Shown here one piece after another: positions 23,957 to 32,327 of a stretch of 36,390 nucleotides of DNA. The notes under the pieces are model-generated. The model worked only from the letters and a program-made list of their open reading frames with translations. It made no database searches and was not told the origin of the DNA. The translations under genes and the position numbers were made by a program. Numbering within the stretch: position 1 is the stretch's first letter; every line of letters starts with the position of its first letter. Source of the stretch: Bigelowiella natans CCMP2755 (lineage: Eukaryota; Cercozoa; Chlorarachniophyceae); assembly GCA_000320545.1 (NCBI GenBank), contig ADNK01000893.1, positions 1 through 36,390 of the forward strand, in the 5' to 3' direction.

Positions 23957-24931
23957 TGGCACGAGCAACAAGATCACGAAGAAGGAAAACCTGAAGCTTG
24001 CAGGTTCATGGAGGCTTCCAGGATTGCATTCGCAACGTTCGAGGCCCTGTGCCATACGACAGCATGAGTTTTCGGTGGACTTCATCCCTAGCAACCTATC
24101 GTATCTCCCACCGTCTCTTCTTTCCTCACACATGCTAAGTATGACGTGTGGAGGCGGACAATAAAGAAGGGCGGAGAAGCGGTCTAAACCTCTCCCACTA
24201 CGAAATCAGGATAGAGCTTACTCGTCTATTGTGAAGTTTTGGCGATTCCACCAGCTCTGCAGCTCTTCCATCGTCCACTGAGCCATGTACAACGAAGGTA
24301 GAACGTGTCAGTGGTAGGATCAAGGAATGATACGTATCGTCTACGTGCGCGTAATTGGTGCATCATGGCTGGCGCAGTCGGAACATTGGAAAGGATAGCA
24401 ATATGGGAAAGATGAGCGACAGAATATTCAACGTTATCAACCACTCTGTTGGAGTCCGCATCGGCTTCTATTAGCTGGCTGACTCGTTTCTTAAGCTCAT
24501 CTAGGCCCCCAGGATATTTCATCGCCTATATATAAATATGCCGTAGTTTTCGAACAACGTCGTTCGCGCTTTTCTTTTCGAGGTGAGTAGACAGCAAGAG
24601 ATTTATACACGAAGGAATGGAGATCTCATGAAAGATTCACCACTGCTTCAACTCGCCAATATGTTACTCTTATTACCTTCAGCAACTTGACAAGCCCTCT
24701 TTCATCTACAAATCCTTTCCTCTCGGCATCTGCATAAGGAAGAGAGCGTCCGCCGAAACGAACGAACGCTGCGGGTGAGACTCCGACAACAGGAGAGTGA
24801 GTGAAAATTGAGAACTGATCCGCACCTAATGCCGCGAGGGCGGACGCGGAGACTCTGTCAACGGCCGGTTGCGATTGCAGCCTGTTTTTGTGTTTGTCGT
24901 TGGGTCGTTTGGACGACGCGGACGAGCCCAT
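19619..24931 (-). CDS. Hidden 16-exon gene: EF-hand-like, coiled-coil protein of about 539 aa
   Basis: No long frame exists here, but GT-AG exons chain in phase. Exons (+ coordinates, read right to left): 24931-24677, 24525-24442, 24277-24222, 24046-23991, 23404-23326, 23084-23012, 22904-22802, 22374-22324 (or from 22399), 22175-22031, 21644-21337, 21086-21034, 20766-20678, 20521-20464, 20401-20337, 20085-20064, 19741-19619. The summed length is 1620 nt, exactly 540 codons with stop. The N-terminus MGSSASSK fits an N-myristoylation signal. Two EF-hand-like loops follow, then helical segments such as LGEIKSELERTGQFD, LAELFVLEYVHMS and a coiled coil (NKRKELSSQKEKAQKTAQQ). A 57-nt stretch in exon 1 (24825-24769) is in frame and could be an intron. 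Exon 8 entry and the last acceptor are the weakest points. I do not recognise the overall family. Confidence 0.6.
19788..19846. repeat. (CA)n(GA)n tract in the last intron of the EF-hand-like gene
   Basis: On the coding (minus) strand this reads (CT)n(GT)n, a pyrimidine-rich stretch upstream of the proposed acceptor at 19741. Confidence 0.85.
21168..21201. repeat. (TA)n tract in the EF-hand-like gene
   Basis: It lies in the intron between proposed exons 10 and 11 (21336-21087). Confidence 0.85.
22496..22542. repeat. (CT)n tract followed by a long C homopolymer
   Basis: About 13 CT units, then roughly 18 C. It lies in the intron between proposed exons 7 and 8 of the minus-strand gene. Confidence 0.85.
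23475..23575. repeat. (GA)n and (CATCGT)n tracts
   Basis: About 18 GA units, then a CATCGT/CATCAT hexamer array at 23538-23575, inside the intron between proposed exons 4 and 5 of the minus-strand gene. Confidence 0.85.
23922..23955. repeat. (TA)n tract
   Basis: About 16 TA units in the same intron of the minus-strand gene (23990-23405). It is the last prominent dinucleotide run before the microsatellite-poor right third of the window. Confidence 0.85.
24263..24730 (-). other. EF-hand-like pair encoded across exons 1-3
   Basis: The first loop (residues 68-79, DAERKGFVDERG) has Asp at position 1, Gly at 6 and Val at 8, but Gly replaces Glu at 12, so it is probably degenerate. The second loop (residues 107-118, DADSNRVWTMEE) is assembled across the exon 2/3 junction (24442/24277). 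It has Asp at 1 and 3, Asn at 5 and Glu at 12, but Arg at 6. The loop spacing of 39 residues is close to a canonical paired EF-hand. That the junction itself completes the motif supports the splice model. Calcium binding is an inference. Confidence 0.5.
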
Positions 24932-25522
24932 CGTGCGTGGGGGTTCCAGTACTCTGATTTGCTCGCCGATGAAGATGCTGTTCTCGTTTGTGTTCTTAGC
25001 GCCTTGTCCCTCTGTAAGGAAATGCTGTCAGATGATGTCAGATAGATAACAACATTGTGTGCGCAAATCATCAACGTTCCACTTCACAAACGAGGAAGCA
25101 CAGATCATTCTTGTGATTATCGGCCGGTGGCATGGTACTTGCGGAGGGTACCGAACTTATCCTCGAGTTTGTGCTCTAAAAAGCTTTCCCCCTGCCAGCT
25201 GTCTCAGCTATTCGCACGTAGGTCGCAGGTCTATTTGCATGTGATCAGGCCGAACACTCTGGCCTGTCGCGACTCGTGGCCGACAGAGACTCGAAAGCTC
25301 TCCAAAATCTCGAGAAATCTCGACAAATCTCCCGACGGAAACACACGTGCAGCGGGCATGTGGTTCTTCATCACGTTTGTTTGTTTGCTCTAGTGCTTGT
25401 TCATGGGCACTTGGACAGATGACGCAGAGACAGAGCTCGCGCAATGGGAAGAAGAGAAGGGCAATGAGAAGAGGAGGAGGAGGAAGAGGAGGGGGAGGAG
25501 GAGGAGTGGGAAGAACAAAAAA
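24932..25522. other. 5' flank of the EF-hand-like gene up to the retroelement, no gene seen
   Basis: This stretch lies upstream of the minus-strand start codon at 24931 and should contain its promoter. It includes three imperfect AAATCTC-type repeats near 25304-25335 and a purine-rich GAGGAG tract at about 25465-25512. A plus-strand open frame at 25055-25393 shows no family signature, and I treat it as chance. Confidence 0.5.
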
Positions 25523-25526
25523 TGTT
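25523..25526 (+). repeat. Target-site duplication, left copy (TGTT)
   Basis: These four bases abut the first base of the 5' LTR and recur as 31243-31246 directly after the 3' LTR. Four bp is compatible with Ty3/gypsy integration. A 5-bp reading (ATGTT) is possible if the terminal A is counted in the duplication. Confidence 0.7.
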
Positions 25527-25852
25527 TGTAGCGCGTACCACTACGCGGGCACAAGTCACGTGCGACAACAAAGGGGTTGTCGCGGATATAGAATATAGAT
25601 AACGTAGATATTAATACAGCATAGGCACGTGGGTTCCGGCGGGACTCATGGCAGCACACCGGAAGTGTGCTGCCCCACGTGCGGCGGCATTCGCGAAAGC
25701 TTCGCGAATGATTACGCAGTGCACGATTTAATAAAAATATAATCTTTAATAAAAATAAACACAACTCTTCAAAAGGAAGCAAACGTGCCTTTCCCCCCCC
25801 CTGCCTACTTGTGCACGTAGCGCCTCGGCCTGTGAACACCTTACGCGCAACA
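25527..25852 (+). repeat. 5' LTR with serial inverted repeats
   Basis: The LTR runs TG...CA. It contains four inverted-repeat units: CGCGTA/TACGCG (25532-25547), GCGACAAC/GTTGTCGC (25562-25583), GCACGTGGG/CCCACGTGC (25625-25682) enclosing CAGCACAC/GTGTGCTG, and ATTCGCGAA/TTCGCGAAT (25689-25709). Two AATAAA hexamers (25730-25735 and 25748-25753) are candidate polyadenylation signals. A TATA-like stretch lies at about 25584-25600. Confidence 0.95.
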
Positions 25853-25857
25853 ACCTT

Positions 25858-25875
25858 TGGCTTCCACACACGGGA
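25858..25875 (+). other. Putative primer-binding site
   Basis: TGGCTTCCACACACGGGA begins five bases after the 5' LTR. It starts with TGG, complementary to a tRNA CCA end, as expected for minus-strand priming. I cannot name the tRNA from the sequence alone. Confidence 0.5.
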
Positions 25876-25891
25876 AACGATTTGACTAACA

Positions 25892-28800
25892 ATGTCACAG
25901 CAGCTAGAAGAACAGCAGGACTTTGGCTCGCAGGCCGTGCAAGGGCACGAGCAGAAACAGGAAAGGAAGGGCGATACGGACGCTAAGGAAGGAGGAGGAA
26001 CACCTCCACAGGCACCGCCGGGACCAGCACCCGGGATTAAGAAAGCAGATGCAGCAGCAGAGGCACTGGAGAACTTCTACGAGGCGGACGACGAGGACGT
26101 GGCCGCCGAAAGCAAGAAGGTCGTAATGGCATTACGAGCCTTGCGACCCAGGGCGAGCAACTACGCCAAACTGAAAGTATCGATAGAATACAAGTATCAG
26201 ACACATGATGTTTGGGCAGCTATCATGCAGGACATCATGGATTACGAAGCAGACTTACCTCCAGAGTGGGCAGCTTTGTTTAGGAACGACGGGGGTCTGG
26301 GCGCCTCGCGGGGGACGACCCAGAGCACCGTCAAGCAGCAGCAGCCGGTACAGCGGAACACCCAGTTCATGTCTGTTAAAACAGCACCGGTTATGATAAC
26401 GAAATACAACGGGAAAAGAGGTGAGGCAAGGAGGTGGTGGAAGAACGCTAGGAGTATACTCTGCGACTTTACCCCTAACCCCACCGAAAACGACAAGCTC
26501 AAATGGCTAGCTATAATAAAGCAAGCCATGGACCTTTACGAGACAGGCAGGACCCGGATCAGGCAGCTAGAGAAAATACACACTACAGTTAGTGGGCTAC
26601 GAGACGTTGAGGCGATAATGAAGGCTTTTGTAAATGAACAGGATGCTAACTCCCTACCCCAGGCTATTAGAAAATACAGAGCAATGATGCAGCATGAGAG
26701 AGAACCTGTTAGAGACTTTGCCACGCGCTTCCAGGATATGATCGACGAACTACATGATTTTAATTACAACACAGGTGATGATCAGGCAAGGTTTGAAGAG
26801 TTCAAGTTAAAGATAAAGGAATCCACTTACGTTACGGAGAAAGGCTACACCACGATGGAGGCAGCAGTGCAGGCTATATCCCTACGCGAGCAGGAGCAGG
26901 ACCGCAAGTTTACCAGCCCTAAGGTACCTGGCATAGGAAACATTAACGCTATTAAGCCGCAGCGAGACTGGTACAAGGACAGGGAAGGTAACCGACGTTG
27001 CGGATACTGCTCACGTAAAGGGAAACACACCGCTAAAGACTGCAGAGACAGGAAAGAAGGACGACCCAGGATGACGATCAGGCAGCTCAACGAACACTAC
27101 GAGAAGTTAAAGAGAAAGAAAGGCAGAGGACAAGGATATAACAACAGCAAATGGCAAGGCAGCAACAACGGGAAGAACAATAAATATAAGAACAAAAAGC
27201 AGAACAGTATCAATGCTATACAGCAGCAGATAAACGGAATATTAGATCACCTTAAGCAGGCGCCGACGAAGACAGCAGTACCAGCAACGCAGGACCAAGA
27301 CAAGCCCATGACCCTAGACGACATAAAGAACTTAGGAGTATGCAACATTAATGACGAAGACGCTAACAGGACTATCAAAGTTGCTATGACCAAGGTTAAA
27401 GTTAAAGACAGCTACGGAGACTACAAGAAACTACCTGCCCTTTGGGATAGTGGCAGCATGCCGAAGTCCTTCATAAGCCTAAGCACAGTAAGAAGGTTAG
27501 GACTATTGGATCAAGTGACTAAGAAAGAACGTAAATATGCTCAAGCAGACGGAAGCTCTTCCATGAAGACCGTCGGTGAGCTAATGCTAAAGCTACAGAT
27601 ACCTGGCAGCGACGCGGAGACCCAAATCAAGACCCGAGTAGCCATGACTTTATCCATGGAACTACTCCTCGGACAGGATGCCCTAGAAAAATTAGGGGGG
27701 ATCATATCATTCTACAATCACAAGATATACTTTGCTAAGTTGCCAAAGAAGTCAGGCAGGACCATCAGCCAGAACATGATACGGCTTGACGAGTGGACCT
27801 CTGAGTCAAGCGTTAATGCGTTAGAGTTTATGGACCTAGCGGACAACAAGCTACCTACACCTACCGAGCTACGGAAGAAGAACCCCGGCAAGACCATCCG
27901 ACAGATAACGGAGCTACTGGACAAGACCCCCCCAGCTGATGATTGGGATATCGACAAAGGCAAAAAGTACATTAATAAAATATTAAACGAGAAGTACTCT
28001 GACATCACCAAGCCGACGACGAAGCCCTCCAGCAAGCTTACCCCAGTAAAGATCGAGCTAAAGAAGGGATACGAAGAGTGCATCATCAATGACCCAGAAC
28101 ATAGGCGACCGGAAGCGGACTGGGAAAAGATAGAGTGGCAGATCAATGAATGGGCAAAGGAAGGGAAGATAGAGCCAAGCAACTCACCATGGAACGTGAG
28201 ACATGTGCTAGCTAAGAAACCTACTTACCCTTTCTTCCGCCTGGCGCACAACTTCATCCGCCACAACCGAGTAATAAAGAGGATCCAGACACCTACACCA
28301 AGGATAGATGACGTTATTGAACACGTCATAGGATACAAATACTACTCTTCCCTAGATAAAAATGAATCATACATGCAGACACCCATCCACAAAACCTCCC
28401 GCCCCATTACCGCGTTCTCCAGCAGGCACAGGAAGTGGCACTTCGTCGTATTCCCTTACGGCCTAAGCATATCAGGGGATGCGTTCAGTAGTCAGAACTA
28501 CAGGGCATACACACATGATGGGATGGCGTCTGTGTTGTGGGTGTTTGTGTTTGTGTATGTGGATGATGACATAATATGTACCAACACAGTCGTCGCTCAG
28601 ATCTTCCTCCTGGAAAATATATTTATTAGGTTTGCACACTTCGGTTTTACTATTAGACTGCAGAAGTGTACATTCCTAGCTACAAGAATCAAGTGGTGTG
28701 GATATTACCTGGAGCAAGGCCGCATCACCCCAAACCCCGAGAAAGTAGCAGCACTACAGCAAGCCCCTAAACCTAAGAATGCAAAGGAGTTAAAGTCATT

Positions 28801-30865
28801 CTTGCAGACTGCAGCTTGGATACTACGTAGGTTCTCCCCTACCTACGCTAGGACTGCAGCTGCTTTTACTACTGCTTACCGGAAGGAGAACTCTGTAGGC
28901 CTCAGCTTCGCTAAGGTGTGGGCCAAGGCTGGCCTTGATGCCCACTTCGATAACCTAATAAAGTTATGCAGCAACACCCTATTGAATGCTAAGCTAGACA
29001 CTACTAGACCAGCTACCCTATGGACAGACTGGTCTAAGCTAGGTATGGCTGCTGTACTTACCCAAGACCAGCAGATCATACGGGTGTGGGGCAGGGCCTG
29101 CACAGCAGCTGAGGCCAAGTACAGCCCTACAAAAGGAGAGTATAAAGCCATGACTGAGGCGCAGAGGAAACTAAGATACTACCTGCTGTCGGTGCCCAGC
29201 TTCACCTTAATGACTGACCACAAGCCCCTCCTAGGCATCGACCGCAAGCTCGAAGCGCCTAACGATGAGTATGCAGCTATGAGGGCGGACACGGAAGAGT
29301 TTAGGGACAAGAGGACAGTGGTCTACGCACCAGGAGACAAGCAGCTTGCTGACTATTTCAGCAGGCTGTTCGAAAAGAAAGTCCCTACCCAGGTCACCCC
29401 TATGGTTAACGCGATTACCTTCGAGGACGGCGACTTCCTGCCTGAGCCAGAGGAGCTCCGGCACCTTCAAGAACACCTGGATAAATACAAACACAAGCAT
29501 GAGGTACTTAGTGATAGGATATATGTATACACTAATAATGTTAGGCGTACCTACGTGCCACGGCGGACCAGGGGAGCCCTTCTCTTTACCGCCCATGGAC
29601 CTGCACACGTAGGAGAAAACCATATCACTGCTCTACTCTACCATTACTACTGGCCCTACAAGCTAAAAGAGATAAGGACATACCTGCGTGGCTGCAGGTG
29701 CTCCAGCTTGAAGGCGGCAGGCGTCGCCACCAAGGAGTCCAGCAAGAGCCGTGCATCTAAGAAAATCAAAGCAAGGAACTTCTTAGATATCGTGCAAATT
29801 GATGTTTATAAGTACGATGGCTATCACTACCTTACCTTCGTTGATGTGGCCACTGGAAAGTGCTGGGTTAAAAAGATTATCAAGGTCAACGTTGCTAAGA
29901 AGAACAAAGGCTTATATAAGCAGAGGCTTACTAACTGCTACCGTACCTGGGAGTCTGAGCTCCAGGCTATCCCTGATGAAGTTAGCATAAACAAGATACC
30001 AAAGAAGTTACATGTGGATAATGAGACCTCTCTTCTACAGCTACCACACCCTAATATTGATGCCTCACCTGTATACTATGCCCAGTCCAACTCCAAGGTA
30101 GAGCGACTCCACCGCACCTTGGCCAACCTAAGCAGGATAAATAGCACCACACCAGACAAGATACAAGGGTTAGTAAACGACACCTTCACGTCTGGGGGAG
30201 GTATCAAGGATAAGGAGAGGGAAGAAGGCGACGACAACGACGACGATACCGAGAGCGAAGACGAGAAGGTCCCGTACGATGGCCGAGTTCTAAAGGAAGG
30301 ACAGTATGTTAGGGCCAAGGTAAATCTGAGATCGAGAAATAAACAAGACCCCTTCTGGGGTGGCGTTGCAAAGGTTACCGAGAGGAAGGGGAGGAAGCAG
30401 TACTACATCTATGATGGGAACAGGGTCACCTTGCGCCACATCAGTCACCTAAAGAATTATGATATCGGTGAGAAGCTCCTAAAGGATGTTAAAGTAAACC
30501 CTACTGTGTGGGAGCGAGCAATGCCTTGTTTAGGACCCCGACCTAAGTTCGATGTGGAATATGGAAACAATAAGGTCAGGGTGAACGACGATTGGCGCAT
30601 GAAGATTGTCTATCTAGGCTACCCTGGATTACGAAATATGGAGAGGGTAGCTATGAAAATAAAGGACGGAAAATATCAGCTACTCTACCTAGCTGTTCCC
30701 GACTTACCCTTTGAGCACTGGTATAAGGTCCTGGGGGACCTTGATGCAGAGGGCTGGTATGGACACGAACCTAAGGACGAAGGTGAGTTCTGGGTAAGCG
30801 ACAAAGGAGATAAGGTTAGAGAGGAATCTATTACCTGGTGGTTGGTGAAGTTCCGAAAGCGATGA
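25892..30865 (+). CDS. Gag-Pol polyprotein in one continuous frame (1657 aa)
   Basis: The ATG at 25892 follows the putative primer site and the frame runs to TGA at 30863-30865 without a frameshift or stop between Gag and Pol. In order: Gag (1 to about 365); zinc knuckle C370-C384, spaced CX2CX5HX4C rather than CX2CX4HX4C; aspartic protease D519-S-G; reverse transcriptase about 720-940 with D822 and YVDDD (Y889-D893); RNase H with D1046 and D1109; integrase with a zinc-binding-like region, then D1304, D1376 and E1404. A GPY/F-like segment (DPFWGGVAKV, HISHLKNYD) and an unrecognised C-terminal extension follow. Single-frame expression implies that Gag excess, if needed, comes from another mechanism. 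Codon use is more AT-rich than in the BEACH gene. Confidence 0.93.
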   Translation: MSQQLEEQQDFGSQAVQGHEQKQERKGDTDAKEGGGTPPQAPPGPAPGIKKADAAAEALENFYEADDEDVAAESKKVVMALRALRPRASNYAKLKVSIEYKYQTHDVWAAIMQDIMDYEADLPPEWAALFRNDGGLGASRGTTQSTVKQQQPVQRNTQFMSVKTAPVMITKYNGKRGEARRWWKNARSILCDFTPNPTENDKLKWLAIIKQAMDLYETGRTRIRQLEKIHTTVSGLRDVEAIMKAFVNEQDANSLPQAIRKYRAMMQHEREPVRDFATRFQDMIDELHDFNYNTGDDQARFEEFKLKIKESTYVTEKGYTTMEAAVQAISLREQEQDRKFTSPKVPGIGNINAIKPQRDWYKDREGNRRCGYCSRKGKHTAKDCRDRKEGRPRMTIRQLNEHYEKLKRKKGRGQGYNNSKWQGSNNGKNNKYKNKKQNSINAIQQQINGILDHLKQAPTKTAVPATQDQDKPMTLDDIKNLGVCNINDEDANRTIKVAMTKVKVKDSYGDYKKLPALWDSGSMPKSFISLSTVRRLGLLDQVTKKERKYAQADGSSSMKTVGELMLKLQIPGSDAETQIKTRVAMTLSMELLLGQDALEKLGGIISFYNHKIYFAKLPKKSGRTISQNMIRLDEWTSESSVNALEFMDLADNKLPTPTELRKKNPGKTIRQITELLDKTPPADDWDIDKGKKYINKILNEKYSDITKPTTKPSSKLTPVKIELKKGYEECIINDPEHRRPEADWEKIEWQINEWAKEGKIEPSNSPWNVRHVLAKKPTYPFFRLAHNFIRHNRVIKRIQTPTPRIDDVIEHVIGYKYYSSLDKNESYMQTPIHKTSRPITAFSSRHRKWHFVVFPYGLSISGDAFSSQNYRAYTHDGMASVLWVFVFVYVDDDIICTNTVVAQIFLLENIFIRFAHFGFTIRLQKCTFLATRIKWCGYYLEQGRITPNPEKVAALQQAPKPKNAKELKSFLQTAAWILRRFSPTYARTAAAFTTAYRKENSVGLSFAKVWAKAGLDAHFDNLIKLCSNTLLNAKLDTTRPATLWTDWSKLGMAAVLTQDQQIIRVWGRACTAAEAKYSPTKGEYKAMTEAQRKLRYYLLSVPSFTLMTDHKPLLGIDRKLEAPNDEYAAMRADTEEFRDKRTVVYAPGDKQLADYFSRLFEKKVPTQVTPMVNAITFEDGDFLPEPEELRHLQEHLDKYKHKHEVLSDRIYVYTNNVRRTYVPRRTRGALLFTAHGPAHVGENHITALLYHYYWPYKLKEIRTYLRGCRCSSLKAAGVATKESSKSRASKKIKARNFLDIVQIDVYKYDGYHYLTFVDVATGKCWVKKIIKVNVAKKNKGLYKQRLTNCYRTWESELQAIPDEVSINKIPKKLHVDNETSLLQLPHPNIDASPVYYAQSNSKVERLHRTLANLSRINSTTPDKIQGLVNDTFTSGGGIKDKEREEGDDNDDDTESEDEKVPYDGRVLKEGQYVRAKVNLRSRNKQDPFWGGVAKVTERKGRKQYYIYDGNRVTLRHISHLKNYDIGEKLLKDVKVNPTVWERAMPCLGPRPKFDVEYGNNKVRVNDDWRMKIVYLGYPGLRNMERVAMKIKDGKYQLLYLAVPDLPFEHWYKVLGDLDAEGWYGHEPKDEGEFWVSDKGDKVREESITWWLVKFRKR

Positions 30866-30908
30866 AGGTCTAAGGGAATAAGGAAGGAAGGAAGGAGCAA
30901 CGTGACTT

Positions 30909-30916
30909 GGGGGAGG
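30909..30916 (+). other. Polypurine tract before the 3' LTR
   Basis: GGGGGAGG directly precedes the 3' LTR, the expected place for plus-strand priming. A second purine-rich run (GGAAGGAAGGAAGGAG) lies about 15 bases upstream, at 30883-30898. Confidence 0.7.
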
Positions 30917-31242
30917 TGTAGCGCGTACCACTACGCGGGCACAAGTCACGTGCGACAACAAAGGGGTTGTCGCGGATATAGAATATAGATAACGTAGATA
31001 TTAATACAGCATAGGCACGTGGGTTCCGGCGGGACTCATGGCAGCACACCGGAAGTGTGCTGCCCCACGTGCGGCGGCATTCGCGAAAGCTTCGCGAATG
31101 ATTACGCAGTGCACGATTTAATAAAAATATAATCTTTAATAAAAATAAACACAACTCTTCAAAAGGAAGCAAACGTGCCTTTCCCCCCCCCTGCCTACTT
31201 GTGCACGTAGCGCCTCGGCCTGTGAACACCTTACGCGCAACA
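30917..31242 (+). repeat. 3' LTR
   Basis: This copy matches the 5' LTR at 25527-25852 base for base by eye, including the C homopolymer and all inverted repeats. It is followed by the right copy of the TGTT duplication. Confidence 0.95.
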
Positions 31243-31246
31243 TGTT

Positions 31247-32327
31247 TGGCCCAAGGCAGAGTTGAAACTGCATCGTTGAACACAGCTGACACGCCAAGAA
31301 GTGCTGTTTGCACGTTGCACAGGGCCGGCAGCACATCCTGGGAACAGTCTAGCAACACTGGGAACATTCCAAGAACGTTGTCGATCTGAGTGCTAGCTTG
31401 CGCTGACTAGCTGGCTAGCTGGCAGTTGCTGAGTGGACACAACAACTGGATCCAGTGTCAGCACTCCAATTCTGCCACCACTGGACCATTGCCTGGATCG
31501 TGTCAGGTGATCTTTGCATGCGTGACAAGTGGAGTTTGATGAACACAACTCAAGTGTCCACTCTGCTAGTCTGCCATCATCGGATGTCTAGATGTGCATG
31601 CACGTGCGTGTGCTTGCTGCTGGCGGCCTGGACAAGTGCACTTTCGAGCCCCACTTTTCACGGCGCCATTGTTTCCCATGCCAGCATGCAAGCAAGCAAG
31701 CTAGCAATGATTGTGCGCTGAAGTGTGCATGAGCTCGCTCATTCTGTTCGAATGTTTTGAATGCATGGAGAACACCGTCGAGTGCAATGAACACTTTCCC
31801 CAAGCACCGTGGCGTTTGTGAAGGTTGCTAGGTTGTTTCAAGTTCCATCGCGGACAGAGCACACCTGGTATACTGGAGGGGGCTGATCGACATGCACGAT
31901 GGGCTGCATTGGTATCCGACAACATGTGTTCGCGGGAATCATGTTTCTCATCGCAACACGTGAACAATTGTGGACACATTGATGTGTGGACTTCTCAACA
32001 TTCTTTGTTGCATGTTCATTCTGTCACACTTTCATCTTCGACGTCTAGACATGGACGTGAAATGAATTTAATCGATGATGTGATCGAACATTGCTTTTGG
32101 AAAGATGAATGTGGCAAGAAAATGAGGAACGCCGACAGTTTTTCGCTACAACTTTTTCAACGTTTTTATATTTTTCTTAGCTCGCATGATGATGTTTTGC
32201 TGATATTTCACTTCAATTTGATGCATTTGCTCAAAATGAACATCATCAGTAGCGTCCGTGTAATAGCTTTTATTTTTGCTCTTTGTCGATGCATTTCATC
32301 TGAGATCTTGATTCCATTAGTTTCATT
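31247..32327. other. Intergenic stretch right of the retroelement, no gene seen
   Basis: Mixed-composition DNA with many GCTAGC, CATG and GTGGACAC-type words and a short palindrome CTGGATCCAG near 31447. Open frames at 31825-32373 (+) and 31701-31979 (-) show no domain or supporting splice chain. The right end should hold the 3' UTR of the minus-strand SWIB gene. Confidence 0.5.

Larger units (their letters stand above)
25527..31242 (+). mobile_element. Complete Ty3/gypsy-like LTR retrotransposon, 5716 bp
   Basis: Two 326-bp direct repeats beginning TGTAGCGCG and ending GCGCAACA flank a single Gag-Pol frame. By eye the LTRs are identical at every base, which implies a recent insertion. They are bordered by the 4-bp direct repeat TGTT (25523-25526 and 31243-31246), a plausible target-site duplication. 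Pol order is protease, reverse transcriptase, RNase H, integrase, which places it with Ty3/gypsy rather than copia. The element carries no microsatellites, unlike the DNA to its left. It lies in intergenic DNA and disrupts no gene that I can see. Confidence 0.95.

Noticed and set aside
25527-25852. Self-cleaving hammerhead ribozyme in the LTR, as in retrozymes
   Set aside because: The LTR has many stems, but I find no CUGAUGA plus GAAA core arrangement around them.
25390-25869. Minus-strand open frame across the 5' LTR, with a near copy at 30870-31367
   Set aside because: Both exist only because the LTR sequence is repeated. The shared part is LTR and the ends differ by flank; no domain is present.
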